The notes beneath the pieces were generated by a model that had not been told where the DNA came from, did no database searches, and was given only the letters and a program-made list of their open reading frames with translations. A stretch of 64,000 nucleotides of DNA. Source: Palleniella muris. Lineage in GTDB: Bacteria; Bacteroidota; Bacteroidia; Bacteroidales; Bacteroidaceae. Shown in pieces: positions 17,549-27,170 of the stretch. The DNA lies in assembly GCF_004792655.1 (NCBI RefSeq), contig NZ_SRZC01000002.1, forward strand, positions 124,001-188,000. The letters are read 5' to 3'. Within the stretch, counting starts at the first letter, position 1, and the number at the start of each line of letters is the position of its first letter. The position numbers and the translations under genes are program-made.

Positions 17549-20500
17549 TTAATCATTCATTGGGGCAACCTCCTGCAGATAGATAGCATCAAGACTCCAT
17601 GTGGCAACTCCGTTGGTGCTGACACCGACAGATTCTTCTGCCGGAGCAGGAACATAAGGAGGCAAGATTGTTTTCACATCAAGAGGCTGAGGTTTGCCGT
17701 TCTCCTTGCGTTGCAGCAGAGCTTTCCATGCCTCTTCTGCCAAGGCTTTGTCCATTGTCCGGTAAGCGGCATAACCTGTAAGGCGCGAATTTCTGAACTT
17801 TGTCCGCTTGCGATAGTTCAAGGCATAGTCCAGCCAAGCGTCTCTCCATTCCGGCAGGTCAATCATGGCCATCATTTCGTTCATAACCTCAAAGCCTCCC
17901 ATGATAGTGACAAGATGGTTTGTGTTCAGCAAGGTAGGGTCGCACTCGGTTGTAATGATACCGGTGGCGGGGTCGAATCCCAATGCTGCCGGACCTGTGA
18001 CAATACGGTTAGGGAGTTTGCAAATACTCTTCATGCCTGCCATAATCTTGTCACGATAGAGATTGTTCTGCGTGCGTTCCCATTCGGTCATCCAGTTGCA
18101 CGCATAAGAAATCCAATCCGGCCCTATGCGCAAACGTGCCGGAGCCGTGCATGGATAGAGTTCGCGAGGTTGTGCCAAGCGCATAGGGTCTAATGTGTAG
18201 AGCTTTTGATCTGCATCTTTTACCGCAGTCATCAAGTCACCACAACGCTCATCAGTGGTCAGGTAGTAGTAATAACGGTTCCAGGCAGCCTGACTGATAC
18301 GTCCTTCCTTGGCTCCACATCCCCAATGGCTCACATTATGGCGGCTGCCCAATCCTGCATTAGGTCCGATGTGGTAGACATCCACTTCGCAAGTATGGCG
18401 TGTGATAGCCTCTGCCATTCGCCAAATGTCAGCCCGCCCGGTACGCAGGAAATTATACCAAATCCACATGTTGGATGCCAATTCGGTGTTATCCCACGCA
18501 TACCCTCCGATGTCGTAACGCCAGGTGTGGCGCACCGGGTCGTAGTCGTGCATGACATCGCCATAATTCCAGAAGCCATACCATTTGTGTTGCTCTATGG
18601 CTTTTTGATAATAGCCGATGTACGCATCCAATCTGTCTTCCACGGCAGCACGGAAAGGTGTCGTGCGGTCGGGCAGACTCCACACTCCAAACGCACGTTG
18701 GGCATGGAGATATTCCGAGGTTGCCATAAGCATTCCCGGCTTGCACAACTCTTCCGCTTGGTGGGCGAATGCTTCTTTCCCATGATAGCCATCTTGGGCA
18801 ATGAGCGTAAATGTAGAGGTACGCGCAATGCCGTAAGGAGTACTCATGCCTTCTTGTACATCCTCATAGCTGGCATTCAGGTCGTGAGCCACATTGTCAT
18901 AGTGACGCAAATCCATCGGCTCTGCGTCAGGACTCCAAATCCATGCTGTGAGTTCTGCCACGTTGCCTTTTGCTCCATTTATCTCCAACGACGACGGATG
19001 AGATTGCCAGAAATCGTGCATCCTAACTCCAAGTCCTCCACTGATGTCGCCAACAAAAGCATAACCGTTGCTTCGTGTGCCTGAGAAAGTCCCAATCCAA
19101 GGATTGTTAGCGTTGGCACGCTTGCGTATGGTGAATGCGTCAGCATTTGACTGCGAAAGGCGGTAACCGTCCCATGATGCCCAGTTGTCTATCAGGTTTT
19201 GGTTTGTTTTGTCAAATGCCTCATACTCAGGAATGCGCTTTCCCTCCATCTGCTGTTGCTGAAGTAATCCTTGTTTAGCATTTTGCGGTTTCTCATCTGT
19301 CTTGCCTAATGTCAGCACACGCCTGCCCACCAATGGCAGCACAGGCTCGCTCCACACACCTCCGCCAGCGCATGAGAAAGCGACATGACGGTTGTAGAGA
19401 GCTTCACGCATAGGCACTTCAAAGCGTACGCCCAATGCTTGAATGAAGTCCTTGTTCTGGTCGCCGTCATAAACAAAGCTGTGCACCATTTTTATTTGTT
19501 CGCTTCCGGCATAGAAATAGAGACGCACGACAAAAGGAAGCCACTTGCGTCCGTCCTTGCTTTGGTGTACACCTTCAAGTTTGATGGTGGCGCGTACTTT
19601 TCCGCTCTGCTCAATGCTTGCCTTCTGAAGATGTCCTGTATAGTCTTGGAATGTCAGTTGCTTAGTACTTTCCGAGAGCGGTTCGCTCTGTGTACGGCAC
19701 ACCAGACGGGCATTGCCACCCACTTTTATTCCTCCTTTCAGAAGACTGTCAATCAGGTTTTCGCCTGACTTTGGGATGTATGCCGTGAGTTTTCCGGTAT
19801 TGATGACAAAGCGATTGGACTCTTCTCGCACACTCATGCACGAACTGCTTTCCGTTTTTCTCTTTCTGCCGTCAACTTTCTGCAACGTAATGTTTTTTGC
19901 TCCGGCAGGAATAACGCTTGCCACCCCACTCCATTTTACAGAGCCATCAGGCCAATAGGCAAGCGGCCAAGTGTCTATGGCAATGGCATCCCCATTGGCA
20001 TCTTTCAGTACCAAAGGGTCATTGGCACGCAAATAGCCTTTGGAGAAAGGCACACCGAAGCTGACAGGCTTTGCCGATTCCGGAGCATCGCCTATCCATT
20101 GCAAGGGAACTTGTGAGGCTTGCAGCGGTTCGCAGTGGTAGCGGAAATTGGTGATGCGTGTACGTGACAAAGTGGTGCGGAAGCCAAACCAACCCTCTGT
20201 CAATGGATTCGGGTCACGAAAGTCCACCAAGCGTTTTCCATCAATGTAGTAGCATACACGATTGTTCTCATTGGTAATCTTGATGTGATACCAATGGTTT
20301 GGTTTCAGCAGGTTCTCCTTGTCGGTATATTCCGTAAGGATGGCGGGGCGTTTGTCCTTATCGGTCACTCCGGCCTCATCACCGTCATATCGGCGGAAAC
20401 GTGTCGTGGAGTTATGATTTCCGCCATAGCCAAGATAGTAGAGCTGCAATGTATAGCAATGTAGGAATATACCGCTGCGCCAATTAGCACGTTTCCACAG

Positions 20501-20845
20501 ATTGTCAGGCGATTGCGGGTCGGACGCCATCCAGAAGCAGTTCAAGTCACTCAGGCGGTCGCCTTCCTTTTCCATCACCACACAGGCATCGTACTCAATG
20601 GTCACTTTACCACTCATCTTCTCTTTACGCCAGAGTGTCAGACCTTTAGGGGACAAGATTTCTGCTGTATCACCCATGAATGTCAACCGATAGTCGGGTG
20701 ATTCCGATTCCACTCTCCAATACTTATTGAATTGTTTGGCATTCAACCCCGACACGGGCTGCTTCTGCTGTGCACAAACCTCTTGGCTGCCGCACAATGC
20801 GAGAACCAAGAGGCTGATGTAAAATGCAAATGTTTTGTTTTTCAT
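17549..20845 (-). CDS. PL26-like exo-rhamnogalacturonan lyase with N-terminal DUF6250-like domain
   Basis: The 1,098-residue protein has a signal peptide (TFAFYISLLVLALCGSQEVCA). A concanavalin-like DUF6250-type domain follows at about residues 40-235 (KVTIEYDACVVM, WRSGIFLHCYTLQLYYLGYG). Then comes a PcRGLX/YetA-like lyase: PVSFGVPFSKGYL and WPDGSVKWSG in the RIFT barrel, and an alpha-toroid region with WYGFWNYGDVMHDYD and HVSHWGCGAKEGRISQAAWN-like segments. PL26 enzymes cleave rhamnogalacturonan I exolytically by beta-elimination. Its GH105 partner sits 29 bases downstream. Family assignment rests on remembered motifs; exact catalytic residues were not assigned. Confidence 0.75.
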   Translation of the reverse strand: MKNKTFAFYISLLVLALCGSQEVCAQQKQPVSGLNAKQFNKYWRVESESPDYRLTFMGDTAEILSPKGLTLWRKEKMSGKVTIEYDACVVMEKEGDRLSDLNCFWMASDPQSPDNLWKRANWRSGIFLHCYTLQLYYLGYGGNHNSTTRFRRYDGDEAGVTDKDKRPAILTEYTDKENLLKPNHWYHIKITNENNRVCYYIDGKRLVDFRDPNPLTEGWFGFRTTLSRTRITNFRYHCEPLQASQVPLQWIGDAPESAKPVSFGVPFSKGYLRANDPLVLKDANGDAIAIDTWPLAYWPDGSVKWSGVASVIPAGAKNITLQKVDGRKRKTESSSCMSVREESNRFVINTGKLTAYIPKSGENLIDSLLKGGIKVGGNARLVCRTQSEPLSESTKQLTFQDYTGHLQKASIEQSGKVRATIKLEGVHQSKDGRKWLPFVVRLYFYAGSEQIKMVHSFVYDGDQNKDFIQALGVRFEVPMREALYNRHVAFSCAGGGVWSEPVLPLVGRRVLTLGKTDEKPQNAKQGLLQQQQMEGKRIPEYEAFDKTNQNLIDNWASWDGYRLSQSNADAFTIRKRANANNPWIGTFSGTRSNGYAFVGDISGGLGVRMHDFWQSHPSSLEINGAKGNVAELTAWIWSPDAEPMDLRHYDNVAHDLNASYEDVQEGMSTPYGIARTSTFTLIAQDGYHGKEAFAHQAEELCKPGMLMATSEYLHAQRAFGVWSLPDRTTPFRAAVEDRLDAYIGYYQKAIEQHKWYGFWNYGDVMHDYDPVRHTWRYDIGGYAWDNTELASNMWIWYNFLRTGRADIWRMAEAITRHTCEVDVYHIGPNAGLGSRHNVSHWGCGAKEGRISQAAWNRYYYYLTTDERCGDLMTAVKDADQKLYTLDPMRLAQPRELYPCTAPARLRIGPDWISYACNWMTEWERTQNNLYRDKIMAGMKSICKLPNRIVTGPAALGFDPATGIITTECDPTLLNTNHLVTIMGGFEVMNEMMAMIDLPEWRDAWLDYALNYRKRTKFRNSRLTGYAAYRTMDKALAEEAWKALLQRKENGKPQPLDVKTILPPYVPAPAEESVGVSTNGVATWSLDAIYLQEVAPMND

Positions 20846-20861
20846 ATTTAGACAAGTAATT

Positions 20862-22148
20862 CTATCCTTTGTGCGTCATGATGTCAAGCACATAGCGGTC
20901 GGTGATGTCCATGCCACGGCTGCCGATAGCCGTAAGGTTGCGGATGCTATGGTCGACATCGTCATCAATGATTCCCTCGGCAGAAGTGACATGCTTGTTC
21001 TGTATGGCAAGCATAGCACTCATCACCGCAGTGCTCACACCTGTCGTCAGTTTCAGTGCACAACTTGGTTTAGCTCCGTCGCATATCATTCCCGTAAGGT
21101 TGGCAATCATGTTCTTCACAGAGAAGGAAATCTGCTCGTATGTTCCGCCCATAAGGTATGTCATACCACAACTGCTGCCGGTGCTTGCAACCACGCATCC
21201 ACACAGTGCCGACAATGAACCAAGGTGCTGCTTTATGTAAATAGCCGTAAGATTGCTTATGATAAGTGCCCTTATCAGCTCTTCCTCCGTATTATGGTTT
21301 TCCTCGGCAAACACCACTACCGGCAAAGTGGTGCAGATGCCCTGATTGCCGCTGCCACTGTTACTCATAACCGGCACCATGGCTCCTGCCATACGCGCAT
21401 CACAAGCACAGCTGGTGACGGAGAGAATCTTTGAGAAAATACTGTTACCCATGATGCCCTGCCCCAACGGACTGCACATTGTCTTGCCAAGCTGGTGACC
21501 ATAGTTCTCATGCAGACCGCTTGCAGCAGCTGCCTCATTCAACCGCTTTGCCTCAAGGATAAAACGCAAGTCTTCCACATCGGTCTCCATCGCAAAATCA
21601 TACACCTTTCTCAATGTGAGGTCAACCTCACAATCTCCGTCGTGATGAACCGCAGCACTGTCCTGCTGCAACAGCACCTCAGAGTCTTTGCGCAGGAAAA
21701 CAAAGTCAGTGTGATGCGTCTTTATCCTTGCCTCCGCCTCATGACCGTCAGCATGACAAATGACATTGATAAAGAGTTTGTCCCGGTCTTCCTCCTCCAA
21801 CTTTATCTCTATGCGATTTTCGGCAATATACTGCTTGCCTTCCTCCACCGCCTGCTTGTTGCTGTCGCGCAGCACCTCCAGGCCGAGTTCCGGTTTTCCC
21901 ACCAGCGCACCAAGCGCAACGGCTATCGGCAGTCCTATCAACCCCGTTCCGGGAATGCCTACACCCATAGCGTTCTTTATCATGTTTGCGCTCAGTCTCA
22001 GCGCAATACGTTCCGGCTTTGTGCCAAGAATCTCCGTTGCGCGAGCCACACACAATGCAACAGCCATCGGTTCTGTACACCCTATGGCCGGCACCACCTG
22101 CTGCTTAATGAGGCTTATTATCGCTTCCTTTTCGTTTTTAGCAATCAT
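20862..22148 (-). CDS. UPF0597/CyuA-like L-cysteine desulfidase family protein
   Basis: The 428-residue protein matches the serine dehydratase-alpha-like UPF0597 (YhaM/CyuA) family. It shows PAIGCTEPMAVALC near the N-terminus, ALCGCVVASTGSSCGMTYLMGG centrally, and GMICDGAKPSCALKLTTG near the C-terminus. The spaced cysteines would hold a 4Fe-4S cluster. Characterised members degrade L-cysteine to pyruvate, ammonia and sulfide in the cytoplasm. The lyase gene starts 16 bases downstream on the same strand, so the three genes probably share a transcript although the functions look unrelated. A -7 box at 22180-22187 supports a promoter just upstream. Confidence 0.85.
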   Translation of the reverse strand: MIAKNEKEAIISLIKQQVVPAIGCTEPMAVALCVARATEILGTKPERIALRLSANMIKNAMGVGIPGTGLIGLPIAVALGALVGKPELGLEVLRDSNKQAVEEGKQYIAENRIEIKLEEEDRDKLFINVICHADGHEAEARIKTHHTDFVFLRKDSEVLLQQDSAAVHHDGDCEVDLTLRKVYDFAMETDVEDLRFILEAKRLNEAAAASGLHENYGHQLGKTMCSPLGQGIMGNSIFSKILSVTSCACDARMAGAMVPVMSNSGSGNQGICTTLPVVVFAEENHNTEEELIRALIISNLTAIYIKQHLGSLSALCGCVVASTGSSCGMTYLMGGTYEQISFSVKNMIANLTGMICDGAKPSCALKLTTGVSTAVMSAMLAIQNKHVTSAEGIIDDDVDHSIRNLTAIGSRGMDITDRYVLDIMTHKG

Positions 22149-22179
22149 AGTCGTTGGTTTTTAGTTTCCTATATGTCAG

Positions 22180-22187
22180 CAAAGTTA
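22180..22187 (-). promoter_or_regulatory. Promoter -7 box of the UPF0597-lyase-GH105 operon
   Basis: The minus strand reads TAACTTTG, matching TAnnTTTG, 31 bases before the UPF0597 start. The -33 half is T-rich but not a clear TTTG. Confidence 0.5.
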
Positions 22188-22251
22188 CAAATAAAAAACG
22201 AGAAAACCACCCGCTTTTGACGGAATTTATCAAATAGAAGACGAATCTTAT

Positions 22252-22282
22252 GCGAGTTGGATAATAAAGTAAACGAACTCGC
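22252..22282 (-). terminator. Hairpin after the GIY-YIG gene
   Basis: GCGAGTT (22252-22258) and AACTCGC (22276-22282) form a 7-bp stem just past the end of the TIR/GIY-YIG operon. The U-tract is weak, so termination is only suggested. It also marks the approximate edge between chromosome and accessory block. Confidence 0.4.
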
Positions 22283-22294
22283 GCAATATATTAT

Positions 22295-23122
22295 TTATTC
22301 CAATTGTTTTCTATACACAGAATCCAAAGTATTTCCATCCTTGTCTTTCCAAACTAACCAACCGTTATTGCTGCTACCAATACAGAAATCGGCGGCAGTG
22401 CTTGGACTTGAAAATGTTTTGTCGGATGTCAGTCTCAATGCATCGTTTTCAAAAATTGTATATTCTTGTAGCATCTTTTCCCGCTTTTCTTTCCAGTTGA
22501 AAGACGGAACCATTGTTTTAGCAATTACACTTCCTTTTAGGACAGTAAATCCATCGGAACTGTAAAAGCCTTTTGCGTTACAACCTCTACCTTTGGTATA
22601 GAACAAATGTTCAGCCTTTGGCTGTGATATTTCAAAGATATTACAACCAATAAAGGAAGCTAAAAACTTTACATCTTCAAAGAACTCATCCATTGAGTCC
22701 TGTTGATGTTCAGGTAAATTCGGAGCTTTAGGGATTTGTTTGTTGTCACTTAGGATAAAAGCATTCGCTTTCTTGGCTTCGGCAATCGCCTTATGCTCTA
22801 AATATTGCACATCAACTTTAGTCATATCCGCATCTTTCGATACGAAGATGAGGGCCTTTTGCCAAAACGCCTTCTTGCTGTCGTGGTCTTTCACACGTTC
22901 CTTGAAATTCTCCGTCTCACCGATATATGCCTGTGGCTTGGTTGATTCATCTTCGCCCAGTAATATATAAAACGCAGGTTTTTGCAATTTCTCTTGCGTA
23001 TTCAAATAAGAGAGGTTTGAACGTGGAACTACAAACATCTGGCAAATCTTGTTACTAATGAATGCGTATTGAGTTCCTTTCGGGTCTCCATCAATGAGAT
23101 ATGTTGTTACTGTTTTGCCCAT
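22295..23122 (-). CDS. GIY-YIG nuclease with C-terminal DUF4357
   Basis: The 275-residue protein has a GIY-YIG nuclease core at about residues 50-125: FYILLGEDE...AYIGE, then NFKERVKDHD with the expected Arg, then VQYLEHKAI with the metal-binding Glu. A DUF4357 module occupies about 205-265 (TSDKTFSSPSTAADFCIGSS, NGWLVWKD). This pairing is widespread in mobile and defence loci and is expected to cut nucleic acid. Its ATG lies 2 bases after the stop of the DGQHR/deoxyribosyltransferase-like gene, so it is the third gene of a tight TIR operon. The stand-alone function is unknown. It looks intact. Confidence 0.8.
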   Translation of the reverse strand: MGKTVTTYLIDGDPKGTQYAFISNKICQMFVVPRSNLSYLNTQEKLQKPAFYILLGEDESTKPQAYIGETENFKERVKDHDSKKAFWQKALIFVSKDADMTKVDVQYLEHKAIAEAKKANAFILSDNKQIPKAPNLPEHQQDSMDEFFEDVKFLASFIGCNIFEISQPKAEHLFYTKGRGCNAKGFYSSDGFTVLKGSVIAKTMVPSFNWKEKREKMLQEYTIFENDALRLTSDKTFSSPSTAADFCIGSSNNGWLVWKDKDGNTLDSVYRKQLE

Positions 23123-23124
23123 AA

Positions 23125-24935
23125 TTATACACCGTAATGCTTTTCTAATCGTTCTACAAGTCCATCAACTAACTGGGAATAATCCTTAAAACGAAGTTGT
23201 GACAAATTCCTTAGATTGAATCCAATAAATTTATCCACATCTTTTCTCTCTTTATTGTGGTCAGTGTCTTCTTTATATAATAATATCATGTTAGGAATCA
23301 TATTGTGAGATTGTGCCACCCCCATTGCATATCCTATTTCATGATAAACATTAATGTTGGCACTACTTAAATCTGCAATAATTAAACTACATGACTGTAT
23401 AGCATCCAATATTCTATCTTGAATGGAAAATGTGCTTGATTCAATGGTTCTGTCAATTCTAATAGGTCTTGGATTCAATGTTATATTGCGATGTTTAGCA
23501 TTAAATGTCTCTACTGCTCGAACAATCTTTTCGTATATCAATTCACTTTGAGAATCCCCAAATTGCATTGATATGAATATTTCATTTCTTTTTGTCTGAT
23601 GTATTCGCTCAAACATATTTACCAAGTTCTCTGAGCCATCGTCGGACAAATCGTCAGCATCAACAATTTTGTTTATTCCATTTTGCTTCGCCCAATACAC
23701 AAAGGATTTAAGTCGATTATTATCTAATAATGCATAAAACACCATTGCACATAAGAAAGAAATATTCCCATATTCGTTTCCCTCAAATTGTTCATATTCT
23801 CGTCCAACTATATTTAAAGCTTGTTCTATGGCGTTTGCATCTTGCACCTTGTCGAGAAATGATTGATAAGTTTTCAATTGACTCTTTCTGACTTCTAATG
23901 AGTATTTTGCTCCATTGTATTGATTTTGCAAATCGCGTACTTGCAAACTATATCCATAAATATCTTTCTCCAGTGTCCTATACTCTGGTGAAGTTACATC
24001 ATAATTGCTCCTAAATTTGAAATCATCTAATTTCTCTACAAGTTGATTATGCAATGTTTGAAGTTCAGCTAATTGCGAATCCAGTTTTTCATATTTTGCT
24101 TGAGTGCTTGGCAACTTTTTTTGCTCTTCTTCGCATGCCTTTTTAATTTCTGGAATAAACTTGTTAATTAATTGTACGATTCTCAAACAAACAGTACGAT
24201 AATAGTCTTGGTCAATAGAATCATTAACCCTTAGCCAAGGAATCGCATTGTATCGTCCTGACTTTACTTGTTCTATTAGGCGAAGTGCAATTGGGTATTC
24301 TTTCCCTAAATTTTCTTTATCGTCAAACACATTCAAATCATGAATAATTTTCAAACTTGCCTCTTGTCTTAATGGTTCTTGCTTGAAATTTATGTTATGG
24401 AATATACCAGCTTCAAACTTGTCCGCTTGTTCTTCTGCTGAAAATATCACAGTAAAAGGCACAATAAGTTTTTTCAACTCATTTATATCTGCATTTGTTT
24501 CAGTCCAAACGCAATCATTTGGATTGTCAAAAGGTTCCAGTCTATGGTTTCCATCAACCCTAACTAATTCTGTATTTGTCCTTTTTATTAAATAGGCATG
24601 TCGTGCTCTGTACCCCTCATAAGGGAGTCTTTCACTTAAAACTTTTAATCCAGGAACAATTGAGCATCATCTCTATCTACCACATTATCAATACCGATAT
24701 TTCTTGCAAAATTCTCATAGTCATATACTCTACAAGCAAGGGTTATTTCAGGGAAATACTTATATTCTCCATTTGCAAGAAACTCAACGATTTCTTTTTT
24801 ATGATTGTCCAAAGCATTTCTTTGATATGAATCTGGTTTATGAGATATTGCGGCCAGATCCTTTATGGGTGCGAAACCTCTAAGCACTACATAATGATTA
24901 AATGTCTTATATATTATTCCTTCTAACTTTGCCAT
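23125..24935 (-). pseudogene. DGQHR-like / deoxyribosyltransferase-like fusion, interrupted by one frameshift
   Basis: Two ORFs, 24645-24935 (96 residues) and 23125-24477 (450 residues), join into one approximately 603-residue protein if one base is restored near 24657-24662 (DDAQ, then IVPGLKVLSERLPYEGYRA). The N-terminal part has ISHKPDSYQRNALDNHKKEI and later VRVDGNHRLEPF, resembling DGQHR/DndB-type domains. A coiled-coil middle follows (QLAELQTLHNQLVEKLDDF). The C-terminus (about 460-575 of the joined protein) has EIFISMQFGD and LIIADLSSANINVYHEIGYA, the pattern of nucleoside deoxyribosyltransferase/TIR-like folds with the Glu of YHEIG. It is 5 bases after the TIR gene and 2 before GIY-YIG. 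The frameshift may be real or a sequencing error. Confidence 0.65.
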
Positions 24936-24940
24936 AATCT

Positions 24941-25639
24941 CTACTTGATGTTATTTATATATTTTAGAAATGTTTCTCTTTGGCGACTCCAGATCTCCTT
25001 ATCCGGTAGTCCAAAATATTCTATCATTTCTTTATGTAGCGCATCTAAGGCTATAGATGAATTTATCATTTCCGCCTTTCGAGTGTCGCACAGCCAACCT
25101 ATTTCATCGAAATCCACATCCGGTAAAAGATATAATCGTACGTTGCTGTCATAAGCCCATACTGCCCCCATTTCATTAATACAGATTTCGCTAGCCTTAT
25201 ATTTTTTAGAAATTATCAAAAACGCATAATCTACATTTTGAATATTCGTTTGTATGTGTTTGCGAATATCTTCACCGTTTCTTACTCCCATTTCTTCAAT
25301 AGAAGTGCAAAATATGTCTTCTGCTTTTATTCCTATACCGAGTTGTAAGATGTGATCAACAAATTTTTCAATAATATCCTTATCCTTAGACGAATGGCTT
25401 ATGAAAGTTCGTTTACTGTTTACATTTTTCTTTTCTAAAGAAACGATACAGTCAACAATAGCTTCAATAGCACTTAAATGTATAATTTTGTCATTATCAT
25501 ATTGCTCTATATGTTTCTGTAATAACTGGGATATTGTTGGATATTTGACTTTGGTGTTTTCTACTAAAGACAACAAATTTGTCTCTAATAGTTTTATATC
25601 ACCATTAATGTCGTAATCAGTGTAAAGAACCCCACACAT
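24941..25639 (-). CDS. TIR-domain protein, probable NAD-consuming effector
   Basis: The 232-residue protein has an approximately 75-residue N-terminal region without a recognised domain, then a TIR domain at about 77-190: RTFISHSSKDKDIIEKFVDH, then EDIRKHIQTNIQNVDYAFLI, then EICINEMGAVWA. The Glu of INEMGA is in the position of the catalytic Glu of NADase TIRs. Bacterial TIR proteins commonly deplete NAD or make cyclic ADP-ribose signals during phage defence. It is the first gene of a three-gene minus-strand operon (gaps of 5 and 2 bases) and has a -7 box about 145 bases upstream. What triggers it cannot be read from the sequence. Confidence 0.8.
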   Translation of the reverse strand: MCGVLYTDYDINGDIKLLETNLLSLVENTKVKYPTISQLLQKHIEQYDNDKIIHLSAIEAIVDCIVSLEKKNVNSKRTFISHSSKDKDIIEKFVDHILQLGIGIKAEDIFCTSIEEMGVRNGEDIRKHIQTNIQNVDYAFLIISKKYKASEICINEMGAVWAYDSNVRLYLLPDVDFDEIGWLCDTRKAEMINSSIALDALHKEMIEYFGLPDKEIWSRQRETFLKYINNIK

Positions 25640-25784
25640 TTTATAGTTATATCTGGAAGAGTCTTATAACCTCTTTAAGCATAGGAGGTTCGGAAGAATG
25701 GCAGAAATTTGGGTAACGAATTGGCAACCGTGCCTATTTCTGCGCTTTGCTTTGAGTTGCTTAACAAGACCTATCGTCTTAGTG

Positions 25785-25792
25785 CAAAGGTA
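25785..25792 (-). promoter_or_regulatory. Promoter -7 box of the TIR operon
   Basis: The minus strand reads TACCTTTG, 145 bases before the TIR start. The untranslated leader contains CAGAAAT/ATTTCTG inverted words near 25706-25743, which could form a regulatory hairpin. Confidence 0.5.
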
Positions 25793-25907
25793 ATATATTT
25801 TTCTGAAAGAATGAACTATTGACACCAATATTGTAACATTTCATCAGCAATAGGTAAATGTGTCATCCGTTGATGAAGATTATGAGCATCAGAGATTTGA
25901 AGTATTT

Positions 25908-27170
25908 TTATTGTATTGATATAGATATATTTTCGATAGTGGTATTCCCCTCATGAAATATTTTGTATTTTGAGATATCGGGCAAAGATTCATACTCTGA
26001 GTATTTATCCTTGTGAATTGGTATCACACCTATACGGGGATTGACAACATTGCAAACCTCAGCCAAAGTATGCACATCAGCGTGCCCGCTGGTGTGTACT
26101 CCGTTTTTAGTTCCATCAAATACGCGTCCTTCGAAAAAGTTTCGGATTGTTATTATGTTTTTGTTGGCATAATCTCTATTATCTTCCGTATATCCTCCCC
26201 ACATGGAATATATCAACCAAGATTTTTCATCATTATAAATATCCATCATTCTTTCAACTAAAGGTAAACTGCTTGCACGTATAAGCATCAAGAAACCTTC
26301 TCGAATTAATTTCTTCTTTACATTTTCCGTTTTGAAGTTGATTAATCTGAAAGGATTAAACCTGTATAAGACAGTGTGTTTCCCTGCATATTTTGAGAAT
26401 ATATCAAGCACTTTATTTTGGTATTCATCAACAACGAATACCCGACCTGTATCTTTACATGATGCATTGAATGAGGCAAGTCTGTCTATATCAGTAGAAG
26501 AACACAATGCAAAGACATATTTATGCTCTTTCAATATATCGGTTACATTGCGCTGAAGTTCATTCTCCGACACCACCTGTTCCTGTTTTCTGCCAAGCAT
26601 TGTCCCCTCTGTAATTAGAATATCAACCGTGCCAACATATTTTTCCAATGTCGGAATCAGACCTTTGCCAAGATAGCCATGCTTACGGAAATCTCCCGTA
26701 TGAAGAATCGTTTTCCCCTCACACTCTATTGTTAGCATATATGCGTCAAATGCCGAATGACTGACGAAATATGGAGTAACGAATATCTCACCTTTACCAC
26801 CTACATCAATACGACGGTTAGCATAGTATGGCAACATAGTTTTGGTAGCTTTAATATGCTGGCTATAATCACCATATTCATTCAATGTCTCATATTTACA
26901 AAGCATTACCTCTTTTGCCCCAGCTCCTATGTATTGTTTGATTTTGGACGGAATAAGGTGGTGCAAGCCAACGTGGTCTCCATGGTAATGCGTATAGAAA
27001 ACAGCATCGGCATTTTCTGCTATATCTTTAATTTGCTCTTCTGAAAGTTCTTCTTTTTTGCTCCCAGGCAGGTTACTGCCGAAATCAATCAATATCTTAC
27101 AGTTTCCTGAAGAAATTGTAGTGATGCAACCTCCTATCTGATTAGCCCCTCTATGAATGGTAATTTTCAT
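25908..27170 (-). CDS. RNase J-like metallo-beta-lactamase/beta-CASP protein
   Basis: The 420-residue protein carries the MBL signature THYHGDHVG (about residues 60-68), a downstream metal-binding SHSAFDAYML and HTGDFRKHG pair, and the beta-CASP motif HTSGHADVHTL (about 362-372). Together these indicate an RNA- or DNA-processing hydrolase of the RNase J/CPSF type with two zinc ions. At 420 residues it lacks the C-terminal domain of housekeeping RNase J. It overlaps the upstream PD-(D/E)XK-like gene by 4 bases (27167-27170), so the two are translationally coupled. AT-rich codon use and position beside a relaxase mark it as accessory. The coupling to a nuclease suggests a two-protein defence module. 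Confidence 0.8.
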   Translation of the reverse strand: MKITIHRGANQIGGCITTISSGNCKILIDFGSNLPGSKKEELSEEQIKDIAENADAVFYTHYHGDHVGLHHLIPSKIKQYIGAGAKEVMLCKYETLNEYGDYSQHIKATKTMLPYYANRRIDVGGKGEIFVTPYFVSHSAFDAYMLTIECEGKTILHTGDFRKHGYLGKGLIPTLEKYVGTVDILITEGTMLGRKQEQVVSENELQRNVTDILKEHKYVFALCSSTDIDRLASFNASCKDTGRVFVVDEYQNKVLDIFSKYAGKHTVLYRFNPFRLINFKTENVKKKLIREGFLMLIRASSLPLVERMMDIYNDEKSWLIYSMWGGYTEDNRDYANKNIITIRNFFEGRVFDGTKNGVHTSGHADVHTLAEVCNVVNPRIGVIPIHKDKYSEYESLPDISKYKIFHEGNTTIENISISIQ

